Of a DNA stretch of 64,000 bases, positions 27,620 through 36,463 are shown piece by piece (within the stretch, counting starts at the first letter, position 1; the number at the start of each line of letters is the position of its first letter). The stretch lies in assembly GCA_046346965.1 (NCBI GenBank), contig JAXMHB010000004.1, positions 62,001-126,000 of the forward strand, in the 5' to 3' direction. The notes under the pieces are model-generated. The model was given only the letters and a program-made list of their open reading frames with translations, had not been told where the DNA came from and ran no database searches. The stretch is from JAXMHB01 sp046346965 (GTDB lineage: Bacteria; Pseudomonadota; Gammaproteobacteria; Xanthomonadales; SZUA-5). Position numbers and translations under genes: made by a program.

Positions 27620-30448
27620 ATGTGGAACGTGAGCGAGGCCGGAGCGCAATCCTGGCGCAGACAGGTGGGCGTCGAATCCGTCTTGTACTGGTGCGTGGGC
27701 AGTTTGATCTTCGCACTGATGGCCGCGTTTGGAGCGCGGGCTTCGCTGTCGTCGACAGTGCTGATCTGGTGGACCGGCGCCCAGCTGGTGCTGGCCGCGG
27801 CATCGGCGGCGGCCTGGTGGTTTCTGCATCGCGACAGTGATTGGGCGTTCAAGGCGGCGCATATCACGCTGATTCTGAGTGCGCTGTGCTGGGGCATTGG
27901 TGGCGTGGTCTTCGGCAGCTTGCCGGATGGTCAGTACAACATGCCGATTTTGCTGACCATCGCAGGACTCGCCACGGCGAGCGTGTGGTTGTTCGCGGCG
28001 GAATTGTTCCTGCTGAGTGGTGTGCTGGTGGTGCTGCTGGCACCGATGCTGTTCGTCCTGCTGGGTGGCCGGGAGACCGAATGGGCAGCGGCGCTGCTGT
28101 CGGTGCTGCTGGTGATCGGCAATCTGATCATCGGACGCCGACTGACGCTGTTGGCGCGGGTCGAGCAGGACGCGCAGCGCTTTGCGCGCCCCAGCAAGAC
28201 GGACGCAGCGGAAACGCCGGTCGTGCCGGTTGCCATGCCGAGCGCCGATCCGGCTGAGCTGGCCACGCTGCGCAAGGAACTGGAACGGCATCGCAATCTC
28301 GAAAAGGAGATGGAGACAGCGAAGCAGGCGGCGGAAGCCGCCAATATGGCCAAGGGCGAGTTTTTGGCGACCATGAGCCATGAAATGCGCACGCCGCTGA
28401 ATGGCATCATCCCCTTGCTGGAGATCCTGCGCGACACCAAGCTGGAAGCCGATCAGCGTGATTACCTGAATACTGCTTATCAATCCGCGCGGCATCTACT
28501 GCGGATCATCGATGATATTCTGGATTATTCCAAGATCGAGGCCAACAAGCTTGAGCTGGAAACTGTCGGTCTTAATCTGAAGGAAGTAGTGGATTCGGTC
28601 GTGCGATTGATGGATCGCGCCGCCGATGCCAAAGGGCTGAAGATCTCAGTCAGCTTCGACCCCAATGTGCGCTTGGCCGGTCGTGGCGATCCGGTACGCT
28701 TGCGGCAAGTGCTGTCCAATCTGGTCAGCAACGCCATCAAGTTTACGGAAAAGGGCTCGATTTCGATTCAAGTGAGCAAGCGCGGCGAGACGCGCACGCA
28801 TTCGGAACTGCTGTTCGCGGTGCGCGACACCGGCGTGGGCATTCCGCCGGAGAAAGCCGAGCGCTTGTTCCAACCGTTCTCGCAGGCGGATACCTCGACC
28901 ACCCGTAACTATGGCGGTACCGGTCTGGGGCTGGTGATCTGCAAGCGCATCGTCGAGTTGATGTCAGGCAAGATCGGTCTGAAGAGCGAAGTCGGCAAAG
29001 GCTCGGTGTTCTGGTTCAGCATCCCGCTGATGAAGGCCATCGGCGACGTCAATGCCAATCGCCGGGATCTGTCCGGCTCGCGCGCGCTGTTGGTCAGCAG
29101 CGACGTCAAAATGGTGCAGCGTCTGGCCGGCTATTGCCAGAACTGGGGCGTCAGCCAGATTTCTACCAACACCACCGCCGACGCGCTCAGCAAGCTGAAA
29201 TCCTCGGCGACGCTGGGGGAAAACTGGGCCTTCGACGTGGTCATCGTGGACCTCGGCAGCATGCGCAGCACAGCGCCGGCGCTGGCGCGCAATGTCGGCC
29301 GTGAACCGGTGCTGGAGCGCTTGAAGTTGCTCTTTATCGAGTCCGACGAGCCAACGCCGCCGGAGTTGACGGCTGATCTCGCCCGGGCCGCCGCGATCAA
29401 GCGCGGCTTCGCCGAAGGCGAGTTGATGAGCACGCTGAACAAACTGCTGGAGGTGGAAGCGCCGGGTGAACGTCGCTTCAACCTGCTGGAGGAGGCAGCG
29501 CGGCTCGGGATCGATTCGTCTGCGCCGAGTCCCGCGCCGGCTGCCCGCGCGAGTTCGGCGCCTGCCGCGAGCAGCGCCCCGGCGGAGGCGCCGGCTGCGG
29601 TAGCCGACGGCGGTACGCCACGCCTCAACGGCCATGCCTTGCTGGTAGAGGACAATCCGGTCAATCGTCAGGTCGCGCAGCGTCTGCTCGGGCTGATCGG
29701 CATCAGCTTCGATGTCGCCGAGAACGGCAAAGAGGCCTTCGAGATGATGGGGCGCGGCAGTTACGACGTCGTGCTGATGGACTGTCAGATGCCGGTGATG
29801 GACGGCTACACGGCCACGCGGTCGCGACGCACGCTGGAGCAAGAACGCAATCTGACTCGGATTCCGATCATCGCGATGACCGCCAACGCAATGGCGGGTG
29901 ATCGCGAGAAGTGCCTGGCCTCCGGCATGGATGACTACATGTCCAAGCCACTCAATCGCGGCCTGTTGGAGCAGACCATCCGCAAGTGGATGCCCAAGCA
30001 GAAGCGCGAAGCTGCCGCTGCGGCGGCACCGGTCGCAGCGCCCGCGACGCCAGCGGCAGCGCCTGCCCGGGTCACCGAGCCGGTGAAGATGACACCGTCG
30101 ACGCCGGCCATCAACGAGGCGGTGGTCAATGAGTTGATCGACGTGATGGGCAGCGAGTTCACCTCGCTGGTTCGTGTTTACTTGGAGGACACGCCGAAGA
30201 ATCTGCGCATCCTCAGCGCTGCTGCCGAACGCGGCGATGTCCAGGCGATGATCGCGCCCGCGCATTCCTTGAAATCGACCAGCGCGAACCTCGGCGCGAT
30301 GGCGCTCTCGGACCTGGCCAAATTGGTCGAGCACGGTGCGCGCGCCGGCACGCTTCGGGACGCAATCGGAATGGCCAAACAGGCGGGCGTGGAGTTCCGA
30401 CGGGCGGCCGAGGAGTTGCAGCGTCTGCTGCAGACGGCCGGCAGCTGA
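27620..30448 (+). CDS. Hybrid sensor histidine kinase with receiver and Hpt domains
   Basis: A 942-residue inner-membrane kinase. Five to six membrane helices span residues about 20-185 with no large periplasmic loop. A short coiled coil leads to HisKA (FLATMSHEMRTPLNG, phospho-His254), HATPase (N-box NLVSNAIKF, DTGVGIP, GGTGLGL), a degenerate receiver, an Ala/Pro linker, an intact receiver (LLVEDNPVNR, phospho-Asp721 in LMDCQMPVMDG, KPL) and a C-terminal Hpt (AHSLKSTSANLG, His882). It is laid out like BarA/RpfC-type phosphorelay kinases. ATG 27620 follows a CAGGGGG site. The adjacent multidomain regulator is a likely partner. Confidence 0.93.
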   Translation: MWNVSEAGAQSWRRQVGVESVLYWCVGSLIFALMAAFGARASLSSTVLIWWTGAQLVLAAASAAAWWFLHRDSDWAFKAAHITLILSALCWGIGGVVFGSLPDGQYNMPILLTIAGLATASVWLFAAELFLLSGVLVVLLAPMLFVLLGGRETEWAAALLSVLLVIGNLIIGRRLTLLARVEQDAQRFARPSKTDAAETPVVPVAMPSADPAELATLRKELERHRNLEKEMETAKQAAEAANMAKGEFLATMSHEMRTPLNGIIPLLEILRDTKLEADQRDYLNTAYQSARHLLRIIDDILDYSKIEANKLELETVGLNLKEVVDSVVRLMDRAADAKGLKISVSFDPNVRLAGRGDPVRLRQVLSNLVSNAIKFTEKGSISIQVSKRGETRTHSELLFAVRDTGVGIPPEKAERLFQPFSQADTSTTRNYGGTGLGLVICKRIVELMSGKIGLKSEVGKGSVFWFSIPLMKAIGDVNANRRDLSGSRALLVSSDVKMVQRLAGYCQNWGVSQISTNTTADALSKLKSSATLGENWAFDVVIVDLGSMRSTAPALARNVGREPVLERLKLLFIESDEPTPPELTADLARAAAIKRGFAEGELMSTLNKLLEVEAPGERRFNLLEEAARLGIDSSAPSPAPAARASSAPAASSAPAEAPAAVADGGTPRLNGHALLVEDNPVNRQVAQRLLGLIGISFDVAENGKEAFEMMGRGSYDVVLMDCQMPVMDGYTATRSRRTLEQERNLTRIPIIAMTANAMAGDREKCLASGMDDYMSKPLNRGLLEQTIRKWMPKQKREAAAAAAPVAAPATPAAAPARVTEPVKMTPSTPAINEAVVNELIDVMGSEFTSLVRVYLEDTPKNLRILSAAAERGDVQAMIAPAHSLKSTSANLGAMALSDLAKLVEHGARAGTLRDAIGMAKQAGVEFRRAAEELQRLLQTAGS

Positions 30449-30596
30449 GGGGGCTGGGCAGGCAGGGGCTGGCCTCTGGCCGCGCCACCGCTCGCGCCGG
30501 CGCGCGGAGTTTGTGCGGTCGGGCCCGCGAGGGTGGGCAGTGACGCCGCCCTCGGGCTATTGTGGCAGCACGCCGTACGAGGACAGTCTGACGCCC

Positions 30597-31070
30597 ATGC
30601 ATTGCACCCATCCCGACCACGACCACGGCAGCGAGTCCATGCTCGGTCGCCTGGAATTGGCGTGCACGCAGCGCGGCCTGCGTCTGACCCACCTGCGGCG
30701 GCGCGTGTTTGAACTGATCGCCGCCAGTGCGCGACCCGTCAAGGCCTATGATTTGTTGGAAAAAGTGCGAGCGGCGGGCGAGGGCCCCGCGGCACCGCCG
30801 ACGGTCTATCGCGCGTTGGATTTTCTGATGCTGAACGGCTTCGTGCACAAGCTGGAAACGCTGAACGCCTATGTGCCGTGTCCGCATCCCGAGGTAGGCG
30901 CGCACGGCAGTCAGTTCCTGATCTGCGAGACCTGCCTGGAGACCATGGAGCTGGATGCGGCCGACATCGCCGCGCGATTGCAGGAACAAGCGCGGGCGCA
31001 GGGATTTCTGCCTCGCCGTCATGTCGTGGAGGTTTACGGCCTGTGCGCGCGCTGTACGCCGGCTCATTGA
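30597..31070 (+). CDS. zur: Fur-family transcriptional regulator, probable zinc uptake regulator Zur
   Basis: A 157-residue Fur-superfamily repressor. The winged helix (LTHLRRRVFELIAAS...PPTVYRALDFLMLNGFVHKLE) is followed by a metal-binding region. CETCLETMEL and a second LCARC pair give the structural CxxC zinc site, and the N-terminus is His-rich (HCTHPDHDHGSE). The short length and the HKLETLNAYVPC segment fit Zur better than Fur. It overlaps the next gene. No zinc transporter genes lie nearby, so the Zur assignment rests on sequence only. Confidence 0.85.
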   Translation: MHCTHPDHDHGSESMLGRLELACTQRGLRLTHLRRRVFELIAASARPVKAYDLLEKVRAAGEGPAAPPTVYRALDFLMLNGFVHKLETLNAYVPCPHPEVGAHGSQFLICETCLETMELDAADIAARLQEQARAQGFLPRRHVVEVYGLCARCTPAH

Positions 31071-32287
31071 TGCTGTGGGGGGCGTCAGCCCTCGCGCAGG
31101 CCGCCCCGGTGCCGGTGCTGCCGACGCCGGCGCCCACTGCTGACGCGCTGGGCGCGCCCGCCGACGAGTCCCTGGTCGGACCGCAGGATCCGGCGCTGGA
31201 ACTGCTGGGCGCACGGGTGATGCCGGGGACGCGCGCGCGCCTGGAGTGGCGTTCGGGCGCGAGCTTCATTGGCGATCCGATGGAGGTGCCGGTGGTCGTG
31301 GTGCACGGCGCGCGGCCCGGGCCGGTGCTGTGTCTGACCGGCGCCATCCACGGCGATGAGTTGAACGGCGTCGAGGTGATCCGGCGAGTGATGGCGGCGC
31401 TCGACCCCAAAGAGTTGGTCGGCAGCGTCATCGGTGTGCCGATCGTCAACATGGCCGGTTTTTCACGCGGATCGCGCTATCTGCCGGACCGCCGCGACCT
31501 CAATCGCTTCTTTCCGGGCAACGTCAACGGCAGCAACGCCTCACGCATCGCGCACGATTTCTTTGTCCAGGTGGTGCGCCACTGCGATGCGCTGGTCGAC
31601 TTCCACACCGGCTCCTTCGATCGCGCCAATCTGCCGCAGGTGCGCGGTGATTTGCGCCTGTCCTCGGTGGTGGAACTGACCCGCGGCTTCGGCGCCACCG
31701 CGGTGCTGCATACGCCCGGTGCGCCCGGCATGTTGCGGCGTGCCGCCACCGATCGCGGCATTCCCGCGGTGACTTTCGAACTCGGTGCGCCGGTGCGTCT
31801 GGAGCCGCAGGAGATCGCCCATGGCGTCACCGCGATCGAAACTTTGATGAACAGCTACGGCATGACCCAGCGGGTGCGGATGTGGCGCGAGCCGCAGCCG
31901 ATCTTCTACGAGTCGCGCTGGGTGCGTGCGGTGGGCTCCGGCATGTTGTTCGCGGATGTCAAGCTGGGGGATCGCGTGCGCCAGGGCCAGCGCCTGGGCC
32001 GCATCATCAATCCGCTCAATGATGACGCCGTCGAACTGGTGGCGCCGGTGCGCGGCCGGGTGCTCGGCATGGCCTTGAATCAGGTCGTTTTGCCGGGTTA
32101 CGCGGCCTTTCATATCGGCGAGGAAACCTCCGAGGCGCAGGTGATCCGGGATGCCGTGATTGCGCCGGCAGCGAGCGATGAGACCGAGCGCATGGATGAG
32201 GGTGCAGCCAGCGAAAGCGTGCCAGAGGGCTCGACCGAGCAGGTCGAAGAGTACGTGCCAGACGCCGAGGCCGATCGGCCGGATTGA
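31043..32287 (+). CDS. Periplasmic succinylglutamate desuccinylase/aspartoacylase-family hydrolase
   Basis: A 414-residue zinc amidohydrolase of the AstE/AspA (M14-like) family. IHGDELNG and DFHTGSF hold zinc ligands and substrate Arg/His contacts; FELGAP carries the catalytic Glu. A C-terminal lipoyl-like barrel (RVRQGQRLGRIINP) and an acidic tail follow. I prefer GTG 31043, inside the zur end, because GGAGG lies ten bases upstream and it gives a complete signal peptide (RALYAGSLMLWGASALAQA). The ATG at 31070 would cut the signal short. Substrate unknown. Confidence 0.83.
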   Translation: MRALYAGSLMLWGASALAQAAPVPVLPTPAPTADALGAPADESLVGPQDPALELLGARVMPGTRARLEWRSGASFIGDPMEVPVVVVHGARPGPVLCLTGAIHGDELNGVEVIRRVMAALDPKELVGSVIGVPIVNMAGFSRGSRYLPDRRDLNRFFPGNVNGSNASRIAHDFFVQVVRHCDALVDFHTGSFDRANLPQVRGDLRLSSVVELTRGFGATAVLHTPGAPGMLRRAATDRGIPAVTFELGAPVRLEPQEIAHGVTAIETLMNSYGMTQRVRMWREPQPIFYESRWVRAVGSGMLFADVKLGDRVRQGQRLGRIINPLNDDAVELVAPVRGRVLGMALNQVVLPGYAAFHIGEETSEAQVIRDAVIAPAASDETERMDEGAASESVPEGSTEQVEEYVPDAEADRPD

Positions 32288-32322
32288 GTGCACGGGCGCG
32301 GAGTCCGCCACCGGAGACAGCC

Positions 32323-33165
32323 ATGCGGGTACTGGTGACGGGCGCAGCAGGCAGAATCGGGGCAGCCATCGTGCGGCAATTGCGCGAACGGCATACGGTT
32401 CTGACCACCGACTGCCGAGCACTGCCGGGGATCGATGTCGTCGCCGATCTGGGTGATCCCACGGCACTGGCGCCGGCGCTGGAGGGGATCGATGCGCTGG
32501 TCCACTGCGCCGCGTTGCATGCTCCGCAGGTAGGCATTTGCGCCGACGCCGAGTTCTGGCGTGTGAACGTCGAGGCGACGGCAAGCCTGGTGGATCTGGC
32601 GCGCCGGGCAGGTGTCGCGCAAATGGTCTACACCAGCACTACTGCGCTGTACGGCGCGGCCTCGGAGCAGCCCGATCGGGCAGCGTGGATCGACGAGACC
32701 ACGCCGCCGCAGCCGCGGACGGTCTATCACCACAGCAAACTGGCAGCCGAACAGCTGCTGCAGGCGGCGTCAGGCCCGAGCTTCCGGGTGCGCCTGCTGC
32801 GGATGTCGCGCTGCTTTCCCGAGGCGCTGCCGCTGATGGCCGCCTACCGACTGCACCGCGGCGTCGATGCGCGCGACGTGGCGCGTGCCCATGAGTTGGC
32901 GCTGGACTTCGCCGGACCCGCCTGTGCCACCTATGTGATCAGTGCGAGTACGCCCTTCCTGCCGGAGGACGCACCGGCACTGAAGACGCACGCCGACCGG
33001 GTGATCGCGCGACGTGCGCCGGCGCTGGCGCGGGCCTTTGCCGAGCGCGGTTGGGCGCTGCCGACCTCGATCGACCGCGTCTATTGTTCGGCCATGGCCC
33101 TGGTCGGCCTGGGATGGCGTTCTGAGTACGGTTTCGAAGCGGCGCTGGGAAGTAGCGATGACTGA
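32323..33165 (+). CDS. NAD-dependent epimerase/dehydratase family protein
   Basis: A 280-residue extended short-chain dehydrogenase. VTGAAGRIGAAIVRQLRERH is the NAD-binding TGxxGxxG loop, residues near 72-90 hold the HCAALHAP segment, and YHHSKLAAEQLL is the catalytic YxxxK. TSTTALYG supplies the catalytic Ser/Thr. Likely a UDP-sugar epimerase or similar reductase; substrate not assignable. ATG 32323 has GGAGA upstream. Confidence 0.85.
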   Translation: MRVLVTGAAGRIGAAIVRQLRERHTVLTTDCRALPGIDVVADLGDPTALAPALEGIDALVHCAALHAPQVGICADAEFWRVNVEATASLVDLARRAGVAQMVYTSTTALYGAASEQPDRAAWIDETTPPQPRTVYHHSKLAAEQLLQAASGPSFRVRLLRMSRCFPEALPLMAAYRLHRGVDARDVARAHELALDFAGPACATYVISASTPFLPEDAPALKTHADRVIARRAPALARAFAERGWALPTSIDRVYCSAMALVGLGWRSEYGFEAALGSSDD

Positions 33166-33298
33166 GTACGCGTCTGCCCGAACTCGTCCGCAATTGCCCG
33201 AGGCTGGCCCGACGGCGCCCGAGCCCGGCCGGCATCCGCGCGCAGACTGCGTCAGGAACATCCGGCAGCTTCGCTTCCTATTCATGGCAGGTCTGGCA

Positions 33299-34108
33299 AT
33301 GCAGCGTCGTAGTACACAGGCAATCCTGATCCTGCTCGGCTGCCTGGGAGGGACGATGGCCGCTGCGCAGCAGTCGCCCACAGTTGACCTCGACTCGCCC
33401 ACCGGCGGCTGGCGCTATCACGGGCTGACCGATCGAGATCAGGACGCGCGCGTGGCCTATCCGACGCCGCCCATAGATCGTGGCGGGCAGCGTGGGCGCT
33501 CGCTGATCGAGGGCAAGCTGCGCAACCTCGAAGGCAAGCGTCAGCCGCACACGCTGGCGGTCAATGGCAATCCCCTGCCGCTGTATGTAGGCGAGGATGG
33601 CCGATTCGTGCGCCCGTATGCCTTCGGCAGTGGCTCGAACAGCGTGGCGGTGTTGAGTTCCGACGGTGAGGTGCTGCGTCAGGTGCAGTTCTACGAGGCC
33701 AATATCAGCAAGACGCAAGCGCGTCTGCGCATCGTGCTGGGCTGGGATGACCCCAAGGCCGAGGTCGACTTGCACGTGCTGACGCCGGACGGCCAGCACG
33801 CCTACTGGGCCGACCCGGTGCTCAGCAACGGCGGCGGGCTCGATACCGATAGCGTAGACGGGCCGGGCCCCGAGGTGTTTACGATGACGGCGCCGCTGCG
33901 TGGCAGCTACGCGGTCTACGTGAACTACTGGGGCAACTATGGCGCGGACGGCTACAACTTCGACGAGTCCAGCAATCAACAAGAGGTGATCACGGCACGG
34001 ATCACCCTGGTGTATGAAGAGAACACGATCAACGAAAAGCGCGAGACCTTCATCGTGCCACTGCGCGCCATCGGCGATCTGCAATTGATCAAGTCCTTCC
34101 GTTACTGA
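33299..34108 (+). CDS. DUF2135 secreted protein, first paralogue (YfaP-like)
   Basis: A 269-residue protein with signal peptide (AILILLGCLGGTMAAAQ) and the DUF2135 core: a beta-sandwich with ARLRIVLGWDDPKAEVDLHVLTPDG, and GPEVFTMTAPLRGSYAVYVNYWG. It shares this layout with the protein at the far end of the operon (same DLHV-TPDG and YVNY-G strands, about 40 percent similar by eye). Start ATG 33299 chosen because an AGGT site precedes it. Upstream ATG 33284 lacks a site. Opens the yfa-like operon. Confidence 0.85.
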   Translation: MQRRSTQAILILLGCLGGTMAAAQQSPTVDLDSPTGGWRYHGLTDRDQDARVAYPTPPIDRGGQRGRSLIEGKLRNLEGKRQPHTLAVNGNPLPLYVGEDGRFVRPYAFGSGSNSVAVLSSDGEVLRQVQFYEANISKTQARLRIVLGWDDPKAEVDLHVLTPDGQHAYWADPVLSNGGGLDTDSVDGPGPEVFTMTAPLRGSYAVYVNYWGNYGADGYNFDESSNQQEVITARITLVYEENTINEKRETFIVPLRAIGDLQLIKSFRY

Positions 34109-34151
34109 GGCTGCATGCTCCCCGCCGCGTCTATTCAGAGTCGTCCGACCC

Positions 34152-35840
34152 ATGACTGATCCGCAAACTCCCGTTGTGGCCACCAAACCGGCGGCCGGCC
34201 GTCGCCTGCTGCTGGCCCTGGCCATCGCTGTGCCTGTGCTGGGCGCCGCGGTCTATGGCTGGCGCGCACTGCATCCGCCGCTCAGCGAGCGCGTACTGGT
34301 CGACCACAGCGCGCTGCGCCTGAACCTGGAGCGTCCCGACGGCTTGATCGAAAGCCAGTCGCTGGCAGCACTGCCGCGCGATCTGCTGCAAATCCCGATC
34401 CTGCGCGACACGCTGACCGAGGATTTCGTCTTCTACTACGAGGGCAATGCCGATCGACTGGGTGTGGTCGGTGCCCTGCGGCGCATCGCCTACGAGCACG
34501 AACTCGGCTTCAAGGACAGTCTGCTGCAGGAACTGCTCGATCAGGCGGCCGAGGTGGCGCTGTGGCGCAGCAGCGACGGCAAACTGGGCCATCTGCTGCT
34601 GACGCTGGAGCGCGGCGCGCTGGCGCGCCTGCTGCAGCCACTGGGCCAGGTGGCTGCGGACGACAAGCAGCTGTCGGCGGTGGGCGAGTTGCATGTGTCG
34701 GGTGACGCCGTGCCGCTCTACCAGTTGCGCTACAACGCCGACCGTCAGCTGCTGTTCGCCGCCTATGGCGATCGTCTGGTCGTGCTGTCCTCACCAGGGA
34801 TGCTGCTTGACGCCGATGGCGCCCTGGGACGCCCCGAGACCGAGGCGCTGGAGCGCCGGCTGGCTGGCGGTGCCGGCGATGCCGCCGCTTTCGGGCTGGG
34901 CGCATTGAAGGTGCGTCATCGGATCACCTTGAGCGCGAGCTATCTGGCCATGGGCTATGGCCAGTTCATCCCGCAACTCGCGGGACTGCGCCTGGAAATG
35001 GACGACGACGGCTGGCGCGGCCAACTCGCGGTCAATGCCATCGATGGCAACGGGCTGAACTTCGGTCCGCTGTGGTCGGCGATGCCGATGGGTGCCGGCC
35101 TGTGCGCCGCTGCGCCCTTGGCCAGCAGCGCCACGGCGCCGCTGTTCGAGCGGCTGTCGCCAGTGCTGGCGCCAGCGCTCGCAGCGCGTCTGAAGGGCCC
35201 GGTCGCACTGTGCTGGTATGGCAAATCGCGCCTGCACACGCCGCTGGTGGTGAGCACGCTGGATGGCGCGGCCGATGCCAGCGAGCTGGACGCGGCGCTG
35301 GGCGACAGCTTCAACGCCATGATCGGCGCCTATGAAGAGCAGACCGCGGACGGGCGCTTCCCGGTGGAGAGCGAGACCCGCGACGGGGCTCAGATCTGGA
35401 AGCGCGTGGTGGGCTCCGATTTCGGGCTGCACGCGGCCTCGGACTTCGAGCAGAGCGAATTGCTGAGCAGTCGCGGTTACTTCCAGGTGGCGCTCGCCCG
35501 GCATGGTCAGACGCTGCTGTTCTCGCTGGATGACACGCTGGTCGATCAGGCCCTGGCGACGCTGGAACGGCGCTTCCCGCCGCTGGCCGAGCAACTGCCG
35601 ACGCAAGGGCCGGTGCCGCTCTATCTGGCCTCGGCCGAGTTGGCGACCTTGCTGGAGAAGGAAACCGCGGCCAGTCTGCCGACGGATATGGAAGCCATCC
35701 TGCGCAACGCCGCCGACACGCAACTGTTGCCCAAGCTGCAGGCCCTGGCCACCCATGATCGCTATGCGCTGTCGCTGCCGGCAGATGCGAAGGCCAGCCA
35801 GGATTGGACCTGGCTGCCGCTGCAGTGGAAGGCCCTGTGA
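34152..35840 (+). CDS. yfaA: DUF2138 membrane-anchored protein (YfaA-like)
   Basis: A 562-residue protein with an N-terminal membrane anchor (LLLALAIAVPVLGAAVYGW) and a large periplasmic region matching the DUF2138 family: LVDHSALRLNLERP, LLQIPILRDTLTEDFVFYYEGN and the YEHELGFKD segment. In E. coli yfaA is the first of the yfaA-T-S-Q-P genes. Function is unknown; position implies it assists the macroglobulin. Stop overlaps the DUF1175 gene (TGATG). Confidence 0.85.
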   Translation: MTDPQTPVVATKPAAGRRLLLALAIAVPVLGAAVYGWRALHPPLSERVLVDHSALRLNLERPDGLIESQSLAALPRDLLQIPILRDTLTEDFVFYYEGNADRLGVVGALRRIAYEHELGFKDSLLQELLDQAAEVALWRSSDGKLGHLLLTLERGALARLLQPLGQVAADDKQLSAVGELHVSGDAVPLYQLRYNADRQLLFAAYGDRLVVLSSPGMLLDADGALGRPETEALERRLAGGAGDAAAFGLGALKVRHRITLSASYLAMGYGQFIPQLAGLRLEMDDDGWRGQLAVNAIDGNGLNFGPLWSAMPMGAGLCAAAPLASSATAPLFERLSPVLAPALAARLKGPVALCWYGKSRLHTPLVVSTLDGAADASELDAALGDSFNAMIGAYEEQTADGRFPVESETRDGAQIWKRVVGSDFGLHAASDFEQSELLSSRGYFQVALARHGQTLLFSLDDTLVDQALATLERRFPPLAEQLPTQGPVPLYLASAELATLLEKETAASLPTDMEAILRNAADTQLLPKLQALATHDRYALSLPADAKASQDWTWLPLQWKAL

Positions 35841-36463
35841 TGGTGCGTCGGGCGCTGTGCGCGGCGGCGCTGCTGCTCGGCAGCGAAGCCGGCGCTGTGC
35901 AACTGGACGCGGCCGAGTCCCAGGTCTTCAGGGCCTGGTTCACACGCATCGTTCAGGAGCAGTTGCGCCAGGGACCGAGTCCGCGCTGGACCCAGCAGGA
36001 TTGCGCGGGTCTGGTGCGCTTCGCTGCCAACGAAGCGCTGAAGCCGCACGATGCCGGCTGGTTGCGCAGCATGGGGCTGTCGAACGCCTGGCTGCCGCCG
36101 GAAATCGCGCTGAGCGCGGACGAACGCCAATTGGCGCAGCGCTGGAACCAGGGCAATGGCGAGGTCGGCCCCTATGTCACCGCCATCAAGCTGATCCAGC
36201 ACAACAGCACGCCGGTGAGTCGCGACGTCAACCAGGCGCGTCCCGGCGATCTGCTGTTCTTCGATCAAGGCGACGACCAGCATCTGATGATCTGGATGGG
36301 TCGCTACATCGCTTACCACACTGGCAGCAGCCGCCCCGGTGACAACGGACTGCGCGCGGTCAGCCTGCCTCAACTCATGCAATGGAAGGACACCCGGTGG
36401 ATACCCGACGCGACCAACCCGAACTTTGTCGGCGTGTTTCGCTTGAACTTTCTCAGCCGATGA
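35840..36463 (+). CDS. yfaT: DUF1175 secreted protein (YfaT-like), NlpC/P60-like fold
   Basis: A 207-residue protein with signal peptide (ALCAAALLLGSEAGAV). WTQQDCAGLVRFAANEAL places Cys55 before a helix, and the HLMIWMG strand supplies a His, the two catalytic elements of papain-like NlpC/P60 enzymes. RPGDLLFFDQG is the matching core strand. So it may be a peptidase or amidase of the periplasm. Coupled to yfaA (TGATG) and to the macroglobulin gene (ATGA). Confidence 0.85.
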   Translation: MVRRALCAAALLLGSEAGAVQLDAAESQVFRAWFTRIVQEQLRQGPSPRWTQQDCAGLVRFAANEALKPHDAGWLRSMGLSNAWLPPEIALSADERQLAQRWNQGNGEVGPYVTAIKLIQHNSTPVSRDVNQARPGDLLFFDQGDDQHLMIWMGRYIAYHTGSSRPGDNGLRAVSLPQLMQWKDTRWIPDATNPNFVGVFRLNFLSR